Below, piece by piece: positions 10,647-20,380 of a stretch of DNA of 64,000 nucleotides. A model generated the notes under the pieces. The model worked only from the letters and a program-made list of their open reading frames with translations, had not been told where the DNA came from and made no database searches. The stretch comes from Amphibalanus amphitrite (taxonomy: Eukaryota > Arthropoda > Thecostraca > Balanomorpha > Balanidae), in contig NW_024881533.1 in assembly GCF_019059575.1 (NCBI RefSeq), forward strand, positions 434,001 to 498,000, read 5' to 3'. Position 1 is the stretch's first letter, and each line of letters opens with the position of its first letter. The position numbers were made by a program, and so were the translations under genes.

Positions 10647-11240
10647 ATCCGGTTCGGTGAGTGGGACGCCAGCGACCCGAACCACGAGCCGTGCGCGCAC
10701 GAGGAGCGCACCGTGTCGCGTCTGATCGTGCACCCGCAGTTCGACTCTGGCAGCCTGGCGCAGGACGTGGCGCTGCTGCAGCTCTCGCGGCCGGTCTCCG
10801 TGTCGGCCTACCCGCACATCGGCGCCGCCTGCCTGCCCGCCGGCGGCCAGAGCTTCGACTACCAGCGCTGCTGGGTGGCCGGCTTCGGCAAGGACGCGTT
10901 CGGCCAGGGCGGCCAGTACAGCTTCATCCAGAAGGAGGTGGACGTGCCGGTGGTGCCGCACGACCAGTGCCAGCAGCAGCTGCGCCAGACGCGGCTCGGC
11001 GCCGGCTTCCGGCTCAACGGCCGGGCGTTCCTCTGCGCCGGCGGCGAGGAGGGCAAGGACTCGTGCGAGGGCGACGGCGGCGCGCCGCTCGTCTGCCAGG
11101 GCGGCGACGGCCGCTGGACCGTGGCCGGACTGGTGGCCTGGGGCATCGGCTGCGCAGAGGCCAACCGGCCCGGCGTGTACGTCAACGTGGCCTCGTACGT
11201 CGACTGGGTGCAGCAGCAGACCGGCTACCTGGGCCGCTGA
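10647..11240 (+). CDS. Clip-domain serine protease homolog, last exon (catalytically dead trypsin-like domain)
   Basis: The exon opens at CGGCAG|ATC and ends with TGA at 11238-11240 (197 codons plus stop). It holds IRFGEWDA, the triad Asp in QDVALLQL, WVAGFGK, a Cys-rich SPH-type block (FIQKEVDVPVVPHDQCQQQL; FLCAGGEEGKDSCEGD) and the C-terminal helix YVDWVQQQTGYLGR. The catalytic motif GDSGGP is GDGGAP, so the nucleophile Ser is Gly and no peptidase activity is expected. Family knowledge: such secreted SPHs act as non-catalytic cofactors, for example of prophenoloxidase-activating proteases, or in adhesion and pattern recognition; the role here is inferred. The visible exons give about 405 residues. 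The gene has about 65-70% GC, unlike the AT-rich introns. Confidence 0.96.
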   Translation: MRFGEWDASDPNHEPCAHEERTVSRLIVHPQFDSGSLAQDVALLQLSRPVSVSAYPHIGAACLPAGGQSFDYQRCWVAGFGKDAFGQGGQYSFIQKEVDVPVVPHDQCQQQLRQTRLGAGFRLNGRAFLCAGGEEGKDSCEGDGGAPLVCQGGDGRWTVAGLVAWGIGCAEANRPGVYVNVASYVDWVQQQTGYLGR

Positions 11241-11413
11241 GCGGGAGCGGCGGCAGTCCCGGACCGCCGAGCGGGAGCACGGACCGGCTACCTGGGCCGC
11301 TGAGCGGGAGCGGCGGCAGTCCCGGACCGCCGAGCGGGAGCACGGACCGGCTACCTGGGCTGCTGAGCGGGAGCACGGACCGGCTACCTGGGCCGCTGAG
11401 CGGGAGCGGTGCC
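11219..11413 (+). repeat. 62/33-bp tandem repeat containing the stop codon
   Basis: Units beginning GACCGGCTACCTGGGCCGCT repeat four times from the last sense codons (TGYLGR, stop) into the 3' flank. Two full units carry an extra GGCGGCAGTCCCGGACCGCC block; the third is short. The first TGA comes in unit 1, so later units are 3' UTR. Confidence 0.93.
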
Positions 11414-11901
11414 GGGGAATCGGCGGTCAGTCGCACCCCGGCACCGGTCGCCAGACATCGGTACCCCGGCCCGGTCTGAGCTAGCCCGCTTAGATCTTAC
11501 AGGCGCAGTGACCGATTTTATAAACAATGCGTACGGCATATGCAACTTCAAACCAAGTGTCTTTATCAGTTGTATAGGCACACTTATCATCCACGATGTT
11601 TTTCCTTCATGAGGCTGTATAAAATGTCTCGGCTGTATAAGGTGAACTTCGCGACACGATTGGCATATGATGATCGTCAGTAGGTGTCCATAGGGCGGTG
11701 GAACTCGAGATGGGCCGTGCGAGGGCCAGTCCGTTGACTTTTTCAATGTGAATCATTGTCAGTGCAGTACAACACGCAAAACTGCTGATACGGGAAGTTT
11801 TTACCTACTCGTAACTTGACTAATACATTCACAACCGTGTTTTAACAAAAAGCGTCTGATAACGACGAAACCTACAGTATCAACCATGAATCTTCCCTCG
11901 C
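11414..11901. other. 3' flank of the protease homolog, no gene seen
   Basis: No coding signal and no clear AATAAA polyadenylation signal that I could assign with confidence. Confidence 0.4.
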
Positions 11902-12281
11902 TTAACCCGCGCCCTGGTGGGGGGAGGCTATTTTTTGCCCCCCCCCCCCTCCAGACTTCTCGATATATCTCCAGAACCGCTGCGCCGATCGTCACCAAAC
12001 TTTCAGTACCCTCCCGGGCATCAATTTTACACATTGTGACTAAATTTTTTCCAAAGGCTATGATAGGTTGGCTGCAAATGACGTCAGAGTGACGTCATGT
12101 TCTGCCGTTTTCGACCCAAAAAAGGTTTCGCGGGAAGAGCTGTCAGGCCTATAGCTTTGAAGATACAGAAAAAACGTTAAATACAAAACAGATGTAGAAT
12201 CACCAGGGCTACAAAATTGCCATCTCAGAATTATGAACTTTTTGAATTATTACCCCAAAAAAAAATCAAAAAAATATTTGT

Positions 12282-13319
12282 TTAACCCTCGCCGGACCTA
12301 TTGGTTTTCTACATACGCGCCGGCCGAGGGGGGGGGGGCGGGTATGACCCCCCCTCGCCGTTTCGCCCCTGGTGGAGCTAGCGCGTCGCGGAAAAAAACG
12401 AGCGTGTGCGCCGTTACGAGACGCAGAGATCGGTATCCGATTTTAAGGTCCTAGGTCAACCGGTGACCTCTGAGGTCAGGTCAAGTGCCCCAGGGTACGG
12501 TTTAGTTTTTGGTGAATAACTTCGCAAAAAACGGCCGCAGAGCCGCGATTTTGGCAGCATCGTGTTCGCCTTGCTCAGGCGCGTCGAATGATATGCCTTT
12601 TGTTCGGGTCAGGTCACCTTGGGGTGTTGACCTCAGGTCAAGGTCAGGTCAGCACCCCCAGGTCACAAAGTTGGTCGAAAGGGGTCATGTTGCATATCAT
12701 TCGATTCGGCAGGTCTTCCTGAGTCCATTGGTGGCTTCCGCGACTCGCTAGCTCAATTTGATCAAGAGTTATTGACGAAAAACTAATATGACCTTGATGA
12801 CGTCATAAATGACGTCACGCAAGGTCAATATTGCAAAAGTGACGCATCTAACCTTGCAAAGAGTGCATCAAATCACGATTCTGTGTGCTTGAGATAGTTG
12901 GAGATCGTTCCCGGCGCCAGAATAGCAGTTTTCATTTTTCCCCATTGACTTATAATGGTGAGGTCACGAAAATGACCTGACCTCATATGACCTTTAGGAA
13001 AAATCCGAGATATACAAGTTGTGTGACTCATAATGGATACTAGATCCTGCAAGTTTAATTTCCCTGGGACATCTCCTCTGGCAGTGAGGGCGTTGCGAAG
13101 TTGCGACATCTGAAGACCGTGCAGAGGTTCACTTATGACGTCATAGGTCAGTGACCTGACCTGACCCAAAAATGCGGTTGGTGTCAAAAGATCTGGCTTG
13201 AATCAAAGGTCAGGTATGCCAAGTTTCAGCTCTCTATCGCCAGCGTGTTCGGAGCTATCGCGAAAAAACCCTATGGGGGGGGGGGCGGCACCCGCCCCCC
13301 CTCGGCCGGCGAGGGTTAA
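12282..13319 (+). mobile_element. TTAA-flanked AGGTCA element, family T2, complete
   Basis: TTAACCCTCGCCGG at the left and CCGGCGAGGGTTAA at the right are perfect inverted ends, TTAA included; 1038 bases. G-run/C-run hairpins lie at about 12326-12357 and 13276-13303. The centre has a 13-bp perfect inverted repeat (TCGAATGATATGC at 12584-12596, complement at 12692-12704). Between these arms stand several AGGTCA/TGACCT half-sites, including TGACCTCAGGTCAAGGTCAG. No coding capacity. It is inserted into the T1 copy at 11902-14687 and is therefore younger. Confidence 0.9.
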
Positions 13320-13694
13320 TATAACTGCCAAACAATCCAACAATTTTTCGATTTTCGAAAAACCAGAATTCCTATATGTGATAGCCCTTACCAACTCCTA
13401 TTCACATACCAAATTTAAGATCGATACCTCTTTTTTGGCCAAGTTATAGCGAACAAACTGTTCAAAATTGATGACGTCAAGTTTTCAAACTTAATGTTTA
13501 GCAATTCTAGACCTCGTAGCGCAAAACAAAGACCACCATTAGACTTGCCGTGACGAGCTGCATCGAATCAATACCAATTTTATGCAAAACTATCAACTTT
13601 AAACTTTGACCTTTTTTGACCTAACCTTGACCTGACCTCCACTAGAAAATGACTTAAACCGTACCTGATGGTCTCATAACCAACACCATTGAGT

Positions 13695-14505
13695 TGGAGT
13701 CGGGGGAGGTTTGGTCAATCGTTGCCATTTTTAGCACGTGCTATTTTTGTCACACGTGCCAAAAATGGCAACGATTCTGCTATTTTTGACAACGATGAAG
13801 CCGATTTCACTCCTCAGCGAGGAAATCACGATTTTGGAAAGATAAGCACTGATTTTCGAAAAGAGGTGCTACCACCTACCTGGTGCAAGAAGAAGAAGTC
13901 AGCTTTAATATGCCCGTTGTTTGTATGTATGGTAGTTTGTTTTGTGGCCTGAAGCTGGAAATTAAAATTGGAGCATCCGAAAATGATCGATATTGGTCGA
14001 AAACATGATGTTGATGAAAAAAATAATATGTTTAGTTGAGCGAGGAGGTCATTCCATCCAGATGCGGTGGTTTATTTCTTGAAATTGTTTTTGCTAATTG
14101 ACGGCCGCGCATCATCCGTCATTACCTGGCGGTCGCCGGTCGTCATAAACAAAAATAATTTTAAGAAGTAAACCACCGCATCGCATCTGAATGAAATCGC
14201 CTCCTCTTTCAACTTAACATATTCTTTTTTTATCAAAATTATGTTTTCGATCCATATTGATCATTTTCGGATGCTGCAAATTGAAGTTCCAACTTCAGGT
14301 CACAAAAAAGGGTATACGTCAACGTTGGACTTCCATATAAACAACGGCCATATTAAAGCTGGTTTATTCTTCTTGCACCAGGTGGCAGCACTTCTTTTCC
14401 AAAATCAGTGCTTGTATTTCCAAAATCGTGATTTCCTCGCTGTGGAGTGAAATCGGCTTCATCGTTGCCAAAAATAGCTGATTGCGATGTCATTTTTGAC
14501 CGTCA
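13695..14505. mobile_element. Foldback element, arms about 350 bp
   Basis: The left arm (about 13750-14100) and right arm (about 14125-14490) are reverse complements over most of their length (shared blocks include AACGATGAAGCCGATTTCAC and GAGGAAATCACGATTTTGGA), meeting around 14110-14125. Nothing is coded. Edges are approximate because it lies inside a repeat. Confidence 0.85.
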
Positions 14506-14687
14506 TCGGTGACCCCGAGGTCAATGAAATTGAATTTCCCTCGACAAATTTGACAGGCCTTTCGAGCGCCGTTTGAATTTTGCGGAATTTTACGGATCCG
14601 TCCAGTAGTTTCGGAGATACGGGGGGGGGGGCAAAAATGCCCCCCCGCGCGGAAGGTGGACGGGAGGCCCACCGCCTGCCGGGTTAA

Positions 14688-15660
14688 GAGTGAGTAGTAC
14701 CTACCTATAACTTTTTCTTGTTTTGTTATTACATCACCAAAAAGATATCTTATCGATTAACAGTCAATATTAAGTCACCAGGGTATGGTAAGGAGAGGTA
14801 ACTTCGTGACATCCTCAACTTCGTGATTCGCAATTTCTCAGAAATCTGGAAGCTTGCAGCACTGTCAACCATCTCATCCTGTGGGGCTCGGGCAGTAGGC
14901 GGAGTGAATTTTTTGGTAAGCAGTTGTCCCTCCTTCGCTTTATATCCCGCGCCGGGCCGGTCGCGGTGCTCCGCGACTTCCGCGTCGGGCCGGGGGGGGG
15001 GGGGGGGGGGGGGGGTCTGAAAGTGAACACCCCCGTCTAACTCGGCTCATTGGCCACGTACACTGACAACCAAAACGATTCTCTATTCCCTTTGATCATG
15101 GTGTATCATGCTCCTATAACTCTGCCGTTTTCCTGGCGGAATGCCCTAAAGATACTCAAATGATTCCTCAAATGATTCCTTTTAAGCATATCAGGGGTTT
15201 TGGTCTAAAACAACACCCTGATCATTTTCTTCGAACATACCCAAACTATACCCTCATTCTTTAAATACCTCCCTTGAATTCTTCTAATATACCCTAGTGT
15301 ACAGTCTCTGCCGCTACTGTCAGATACCGTACCTGTGCCGCTCGGCGCCTCCGGCGGTGACCGGTCGGCGGGCCGGGACTGGCCGGCCGGGCGGGCGAGG
15401 AGGACGGGCAGTCGCTCCCTGGACGTGTTGCTGACCACTAATACGGCACCAAACGCGGTGCCGTCTTCGCTGAGTGCGTGTGGGCGGTGCGACGACATAA
15501 CAGGCAGCTATTATAAGCCTGTTTTGACGCGCGGTATGGGCAGCTATAACCAGTCGCGGCGCAAGTGCGTTTGAGCCAGGTGATTCGCAACCGCCACCCA
15601 ATCAGCATACTACAATCCAGTGCCGGCAGTGACGTACATGACACGTGATCAGACAGCTGG
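14688..15660. other. Repeat-like intergenic DNA, no gene supported
   Basis: It includes a terminal-looking motif GGTAAGGAGAGGTAACTTCG at 14787-14806 (shared with 61534-61553), a 23-G run near 14993-15015, and at 15140-15300 a reversed copy of the dispersed repeat found at 32085-32345. A GC-rich patch at 15310-15500 has open frames but no recognisable domain or splice signals. Confidence 0.5.
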
Positions 15661-18385
15661 GCCGAAAACGGGACGACTGTGAAAACAGGGCGCCTGGGGC
15701 TATTTGATCAAGGTTCGTGAAATTCACACGTGACACGGTTCGTCGGAAGGTCATCTCAGGCTCAAAAGAAACGGTATATGCCATTCGAAAGCTGACGGTG
15801 AGCTGAATCCAAAAATGTATTTTTTATCAAAATCGATCGATGGCCTTTTTTGAAAATTGCGTTTTTGTAAAAACTTTATAATTTTTTAATCAACGGGCTG
15901 TCCCGGGAATTCTTGAAAAAGTAAGCATGTTTTTTCGAGTTCCAGTGAAAGCTGAACGCCAAAAGAACAATATTTAGCGAAGCAATATTTCCTAACATTA
16001 ATATGCGTCTCCCACAGCCGACAATAAGGCGCAATCACACAGCTCAGTGTCACGATGGACCCAAGTCAGCCACACAGAAGCGTGAAATGACCCTTATCGA
16101 CTCGCAGACCCGGCGCTCTCGGCCCGCCTGACCAGCCACGGAGAGAACGTTCGGCTCTGGATTTACTAAACAAATGTCATATTTGTCAGTTTAACTGTCT
16201 ACATCGCTATTAAAGTTATTCAGGATACCTGTGAAGAAAATTCGTTGTTCTGCTTGATCTACAACATGCTTTAACCCGGCAGGCGGTGGGCCTACCAGCC
16301 ACCTTCCGCGCGGTGGGGGGGGGGGGGCACTTTTTTGCCCCCCCCCGTATCTCCGAAACTACTGGACGGATCCGGAAAATTCGAACGGCATTCGATAGCC
16401 CTGTCAAATTTGTCGAGGGAAACCAAATTTCATTGACCTCGGGGTCACCAATGACGTCACAGGTCAGGTCAAAGATAAAATGTTTCACCGTTCACGGGGC
16501 TTCTAGGGAAAGCGCTATAACACCGAGTAAAACGCATTTTGTCGAAAATCAGCGATAAGGCGTCAGTTGTCTAGTACATATGTTGCTATTAGAGGTCACT
16601 GGTCATACCAGGTCAGGTCACAGGTCAGGTCACCAAAGGTCACCAAGGGTCACCACATGAGCCCAACTTTACTAAGGTTATGCGATGCATGTTTTATGGC
16701 CAGTTTTTCATTTCCAACTCAATGGTGTTGGTTATAAGACCATCAGGTACGGTTTAGGTCACTTTCTGGTGGAGGTCAGGTCAAGGTCAGGTCAAAAAAG
16801 GTCAAATTTCAAAGTTGATATTTTTGCATAAAATGGGTATCGATTCGCTGCAGCTCGTCACGGGGAGTCTAATGGTGGTCTTTGTTTTGCGCTACGAGGT
16901 CTAGAATTGCTAAAAATTGAGTTTGAAAATTTGACGTCATCAATTTTGAACAGTTTTTTCGCTATAACTTGGCCAAAAAAAGAGGTATCGATCTCAAATT
17001 TGGTATGTAGATAGAAGGCGGTATGGGCTATCACAAATATTCCGGTTTTTTCGAAATTCAAAAAACTTTTTGGACTTTTAGGCTATTATATTCAAAAAAT
17101 CTATTTTTTGATTTTTAGGGGTCAAAATCCAAAAAATTCGAAAAACCGATATAGCAGTTTTGTAGCACTCTTGATTCCACACCTTTTATGTCGAAAACAT
17201 TTTTCTGTATCTCTAAAGCTGTAGGCCTGACAGCTCTTCCCGCGAAACCTTTTTTTGGGTCGAAAATGGCAAAAATGACGTCACTCTGACGTCATTAGCG
17301 GCCAACCTATCATAGCCTTTGGAAAAATTTTTGGTCACCATGTGCGCTAGCTGCTCCCGGGAGGGTACTGAAAGTTTGGTGACGATCGGCGCAGCGGTTC
17401 TCGAGATATATCGAAAAAACTAAAGGGGGGGCAAAAAAATGCCCCCCCCCACCGCCTGGAAGGTTAATTTACATTTTTTCTTATACATGTTTTGTTCCAT
17501 CCAGCTGCGCTCAGTGCCCGCGCAGGGGAAGTGAGCGGGGTTTCACCGTCAGAGGCTGTACTGGTGACAGCTGCTCGGCCGTGCGACCGGTCAAAGGTTA
17601 CCCTGCCCCACCGGGCGCTACCCCCACTCCACCCGAGCTGAGGCCGGTACAACCTCTGACATTTCAGCGCGGTCAATTTTCCTTATATGGGCATGATACC
17701 AAGCTCAATTGAGCAAAGAAGACATGAACAAATGCAAATTAATGCATGATGTGAAGATGACAGAGCAATGAATCTTCTGCTCATGTATCCTGAATAACTA
17801 AAGTACCGACTTGAATCGTTAAACTAACAAATATGACGTCTGTTTAGTAGAACGACAGCCGAACCTCCTTGCCGTGGCCGGTCAGGCGGGCCGAGAGCGC
17901 CGGGTCTGTGAGTCGATAAGGGTCATTTCACGCTTCTGTGTGGCTGACTTTTGTCCATCGTGACACTGAGCTGTGTGATTGCGCCTTATTGTCGGCTGTG
18001 GGAGACGCATATTAATGTTTGGAAATATTGCTTCGCTAAATATTGTTCTTTTGGCGTTCAGCTTTCACTGGAACTAAAAAATATATGTTTATGTTTTCAA
18101 GAATGTCCGGGACAGCCCGTTGAATAAAAAATTATAAAGTTTTTACAAAAACGTAATTTTCAAAAAAGGCCATCGATCGATTTTGATAAAAATTACATTT
18201 TTGGATTCAGCTTACCGTCAGCTTTCAAATGGTATATATCGCTTCTTTTGAGCCTGAGATGACCTTCCGACGAACCGTGGTGACGTTTAGCATGTAGAAG
18301 GCCCACGGAGGGGGAGAAGCTCCAAATGTCACGTGACTAATATGCCCTCCGGCGCCCTGTTTTCACCGGCGTCCCGAAAACGCGC
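15661..18385. mobile_element. Long inverted-repeat (foldback) element with arms of about 550 bp
   Basis: The left arm (about 15661-16205) and right arm (about 17790-18385) are reverse complements with small differences. Shared blocks include GTGAAAACAGGGCGCC, TTCGTCGGAAGGTCATCTCA, GTCGGCTGTGGGAGACGCAT (in complement) and CGGCCCGCCTGACC. The loop contains a complete TTAA element, inserted later. No transposase is seen. The exact outer ends and target duplication are not clear. Confidence 0.85.
16271..17467 (-). mobile_element. TTAA-flanked AGGTCA element, family T1, complete, reversed
   Basis: TTAACCCGGCAGGCGGTGGG at 16271 and CACCGCCTGGAAGGTTAA ending at 17467 bound 1197 bases, with G-run/C-run hairpins at about 16313-16347 and 17424-17455. 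In the middle are AGGTCA arrays (16600-16660, 16760-16805). It is collinear in reverse with 58267-59475 over its whole length with few differences. No ORF. It sits in the loop of the foldback element. Confidence 0.92.
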
Positions 18386-20380
18386 CAATTTTCAAAGGGT
18401 TTGAGCGCGCCAGTTGAGTTTGAGCGTGCAGTGGAGAAGGACGGTTGTGCTCAGCGCGGGTGATAGCGGGTGTGTAGTGTGTGCATTGATCATTCGAGCA
18501 AAGGACGTCGTGGAGGACATCGAAAGCACAGCTGTGGAACCCAGAAAAGACGAAACCTGCACGACAACGACTTTTCGGCGTGCCGGAAACCGGAAAATTC
18601 ACCCAAGAGACCCTTGGTGGGCGTGTTTGCCCGCACCCGGTGTAGATCTGCATGACTATTTTACGGTCAGCGCCCGGACCCGAGCAGTGCGCAGTATCTG
18701 GTCCTATTATCCCTTTTACAGGGTCCGACATATAAGTTTTGTCTTGTAAAAATGTGTCGTGTAAGCTGCTAGGTGAAAGTCAGCAATTGTTACAGGATAT
18801 GCAATGCTCTAATGACATCTCTTTGGTAATGAACAGTTATTTAACATACACGCCATTTTTGCGTTGCTGAAACCACCGTTGATTTTCGTGTTTTATAACC
18901 CAAACTAGGTGTCCAGCATTACGCGCAGCCTAATAAATTGACCACATTATTGCCAGCCTGGACCCAATTGGCTTATAATTGGCAGCTGACAATGGTCAGT
19001 TATTGCGTCTGGTGCCGGTGAACTATTGTGCCTGGCCTCCATAAGGTCATTTTAATCAGTTTTAAGCTTCACAATTGTGTGTGTGAGCACCTGGCGCCTG
19101 TGAGCTCCATGTGCCTGGCCTGGCAGAAAGGCTGTTTTACCCAGTTTTAACCTCTGTATGATTGTGTGTGTGAGCACTAGGTGCCTTGGAGCTCCTTGTG
19201 CTTGACCTGGCAAAAAGGTCATTTTACTGTTTTAATCTGTATGAAGTGTGTGTGAGCACTGGGTGCATGCTGCCCAAGTGCTTGACCTGGCAGATGGGTC
19301 ATTTTACCATGTTTTAACTTGTGTTTTGTGTGAGTGGGCACTATTCCTTGCTTACTGGCACCTTGATGCGTTATCTGACTATGGTGTTCTGTTTGGGCTG
19401 CGTGTTCAACTTGCTTCTCTTAATTGGATAGGTTCACATCAAACCTAATGATAAAATCCATGTTCTGGTTTGCCTACAATCATGCAATACTTACCTATTG
19501 CAAATTACATATAATAAGCTTGAAAGCAAGTCACACAGCCATTGCTTACTTTCTTCAACATTCATAATCTCATTTTTCTTTTTGTGTTCTGTATCCTCGA
19601 ATTATTTTCTTATAAACTTCTATATTCATAGCCACTATGCTTTCATCCTGCACCCCCCCCCTCCCCACATCCCTGTCGGCCCGCCCTTAGATCTGATACA
19701 TAGATTGCAGTAACTATGTAAGTTGTAACACACATTGTGACATGTCACTCCCACAGACACGCGTGGGCAGCAGCCTTTGTCTGGCTATGATCGTAAACAA
19801 AAGAGGCGCCTTTGCCCTTTGTTTCTGGACTCGCTGCCGTGGCTGGTTTCGGTCGCGGTGGCTTGAGTCCGGACTGGCCTGTCCTCCGTCCTCCGACCCT
19901 AATAGGCATCTTACCTGCCTCAGCGCCAGCGCCATCTACCTGAAACTCCCTAGATGTCGCTGTCCTCTCGGCCTCACGGATTGTCTCCCATTCGTGTGGA
20001 GGCCTGTTGAGGCCTGTGTGTAACCGGCGATAATGACTGCATACTTGCCTACGCCCACTACTTACCTTGGTTTGCATTTATCTATACTGAGGAGTGCTAA
20101 ACGCCTTCTGGTGTTACTTGGTAACATGGTTAGCTCCCTTCATGGAAATTATTTCATGTCACCAGCTTACTACTGCACATACCACTTCGTAATATGTGCT
20201 AACTTACATGCATCAACGTTTTGATATATGTATCAAATGTGTCCTGGTAATAATATCAGGCATTGTTTGGTAAATTTGTTATAGCTTTATTTTAGTTACA
20301 CCCAATCCCTAAACACCTGATAGGGTTTCCTTCCAGTACCTTTCATCACCTTTTACTCAACCTTCTTTGCATAATACTAT
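18386..20380 (+). other. Probable 5' untranslated region of the LINE at 20381
   Basis: No protein homology is recognised. From 19005 to 19330 there are about four tandem 80-86-base units (listed separately), an arrangement known from promoter monomers in some LINE 5' UTRs. A short stretch at 18904-18935 (AGCATTACGCGCAGCCTAAT) matches the unit start of the 440-bp array at 28.5-31.6 kb. The LINE's true 5' edge is not visible. Confidence 0.4.
19005..19330 (+). repeat. Tandem 80-86-bp units upstream of the LINE ORF
   Basis: Units start near 19005, 19081, 19167 and 19249. Each contains GTGTGAGCAC (absent in the first), TGCTTGACCTGGCA or a variant, and GGTCATTTTA…GTTTTAA. Confidence 0.8.

Larger units (their letters stand above)
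11902..14687 (+). mobile_element. TTAA-flanked AGGTCA element, family T1, with two nested insertions
   Basis: TTAA at 11902-11905 (TTAACCCGCGCC) and at 14684-14687 (CCTGCCGGGTTAA) bound a copy of the family seen intact at 58267-59475 and, reversed, at 16271-17467. G-run/C-run hairpins lie just inside both ends (about 11920-11953 and 14621-14648). A T2 element (12282-13319) and a foldback element (about 13695-14505) are inserted; the latter replaced about 250 bases of the T1 body. There is no ORF of its own, so it is non-autonomous. TTAA duplication and CC(C)/GG(G) ends suggest piggyBac-type mobilisation (inference). Confidence 0.82.

Noticed and set aside
10661-11479. 272-codon frame overlapping the last protease-homolog exon
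   Set aside because: It is in another frame over strongly GC-rich DNA. The overlapping frame has unmistakable trypsin-like homology and proper splice junctions.
14993-15015. Long G-run as a structural feature
   Set aside because: A homopolymer of this length can be an assembly or sequencing error. It is not tied to a TTAA end.
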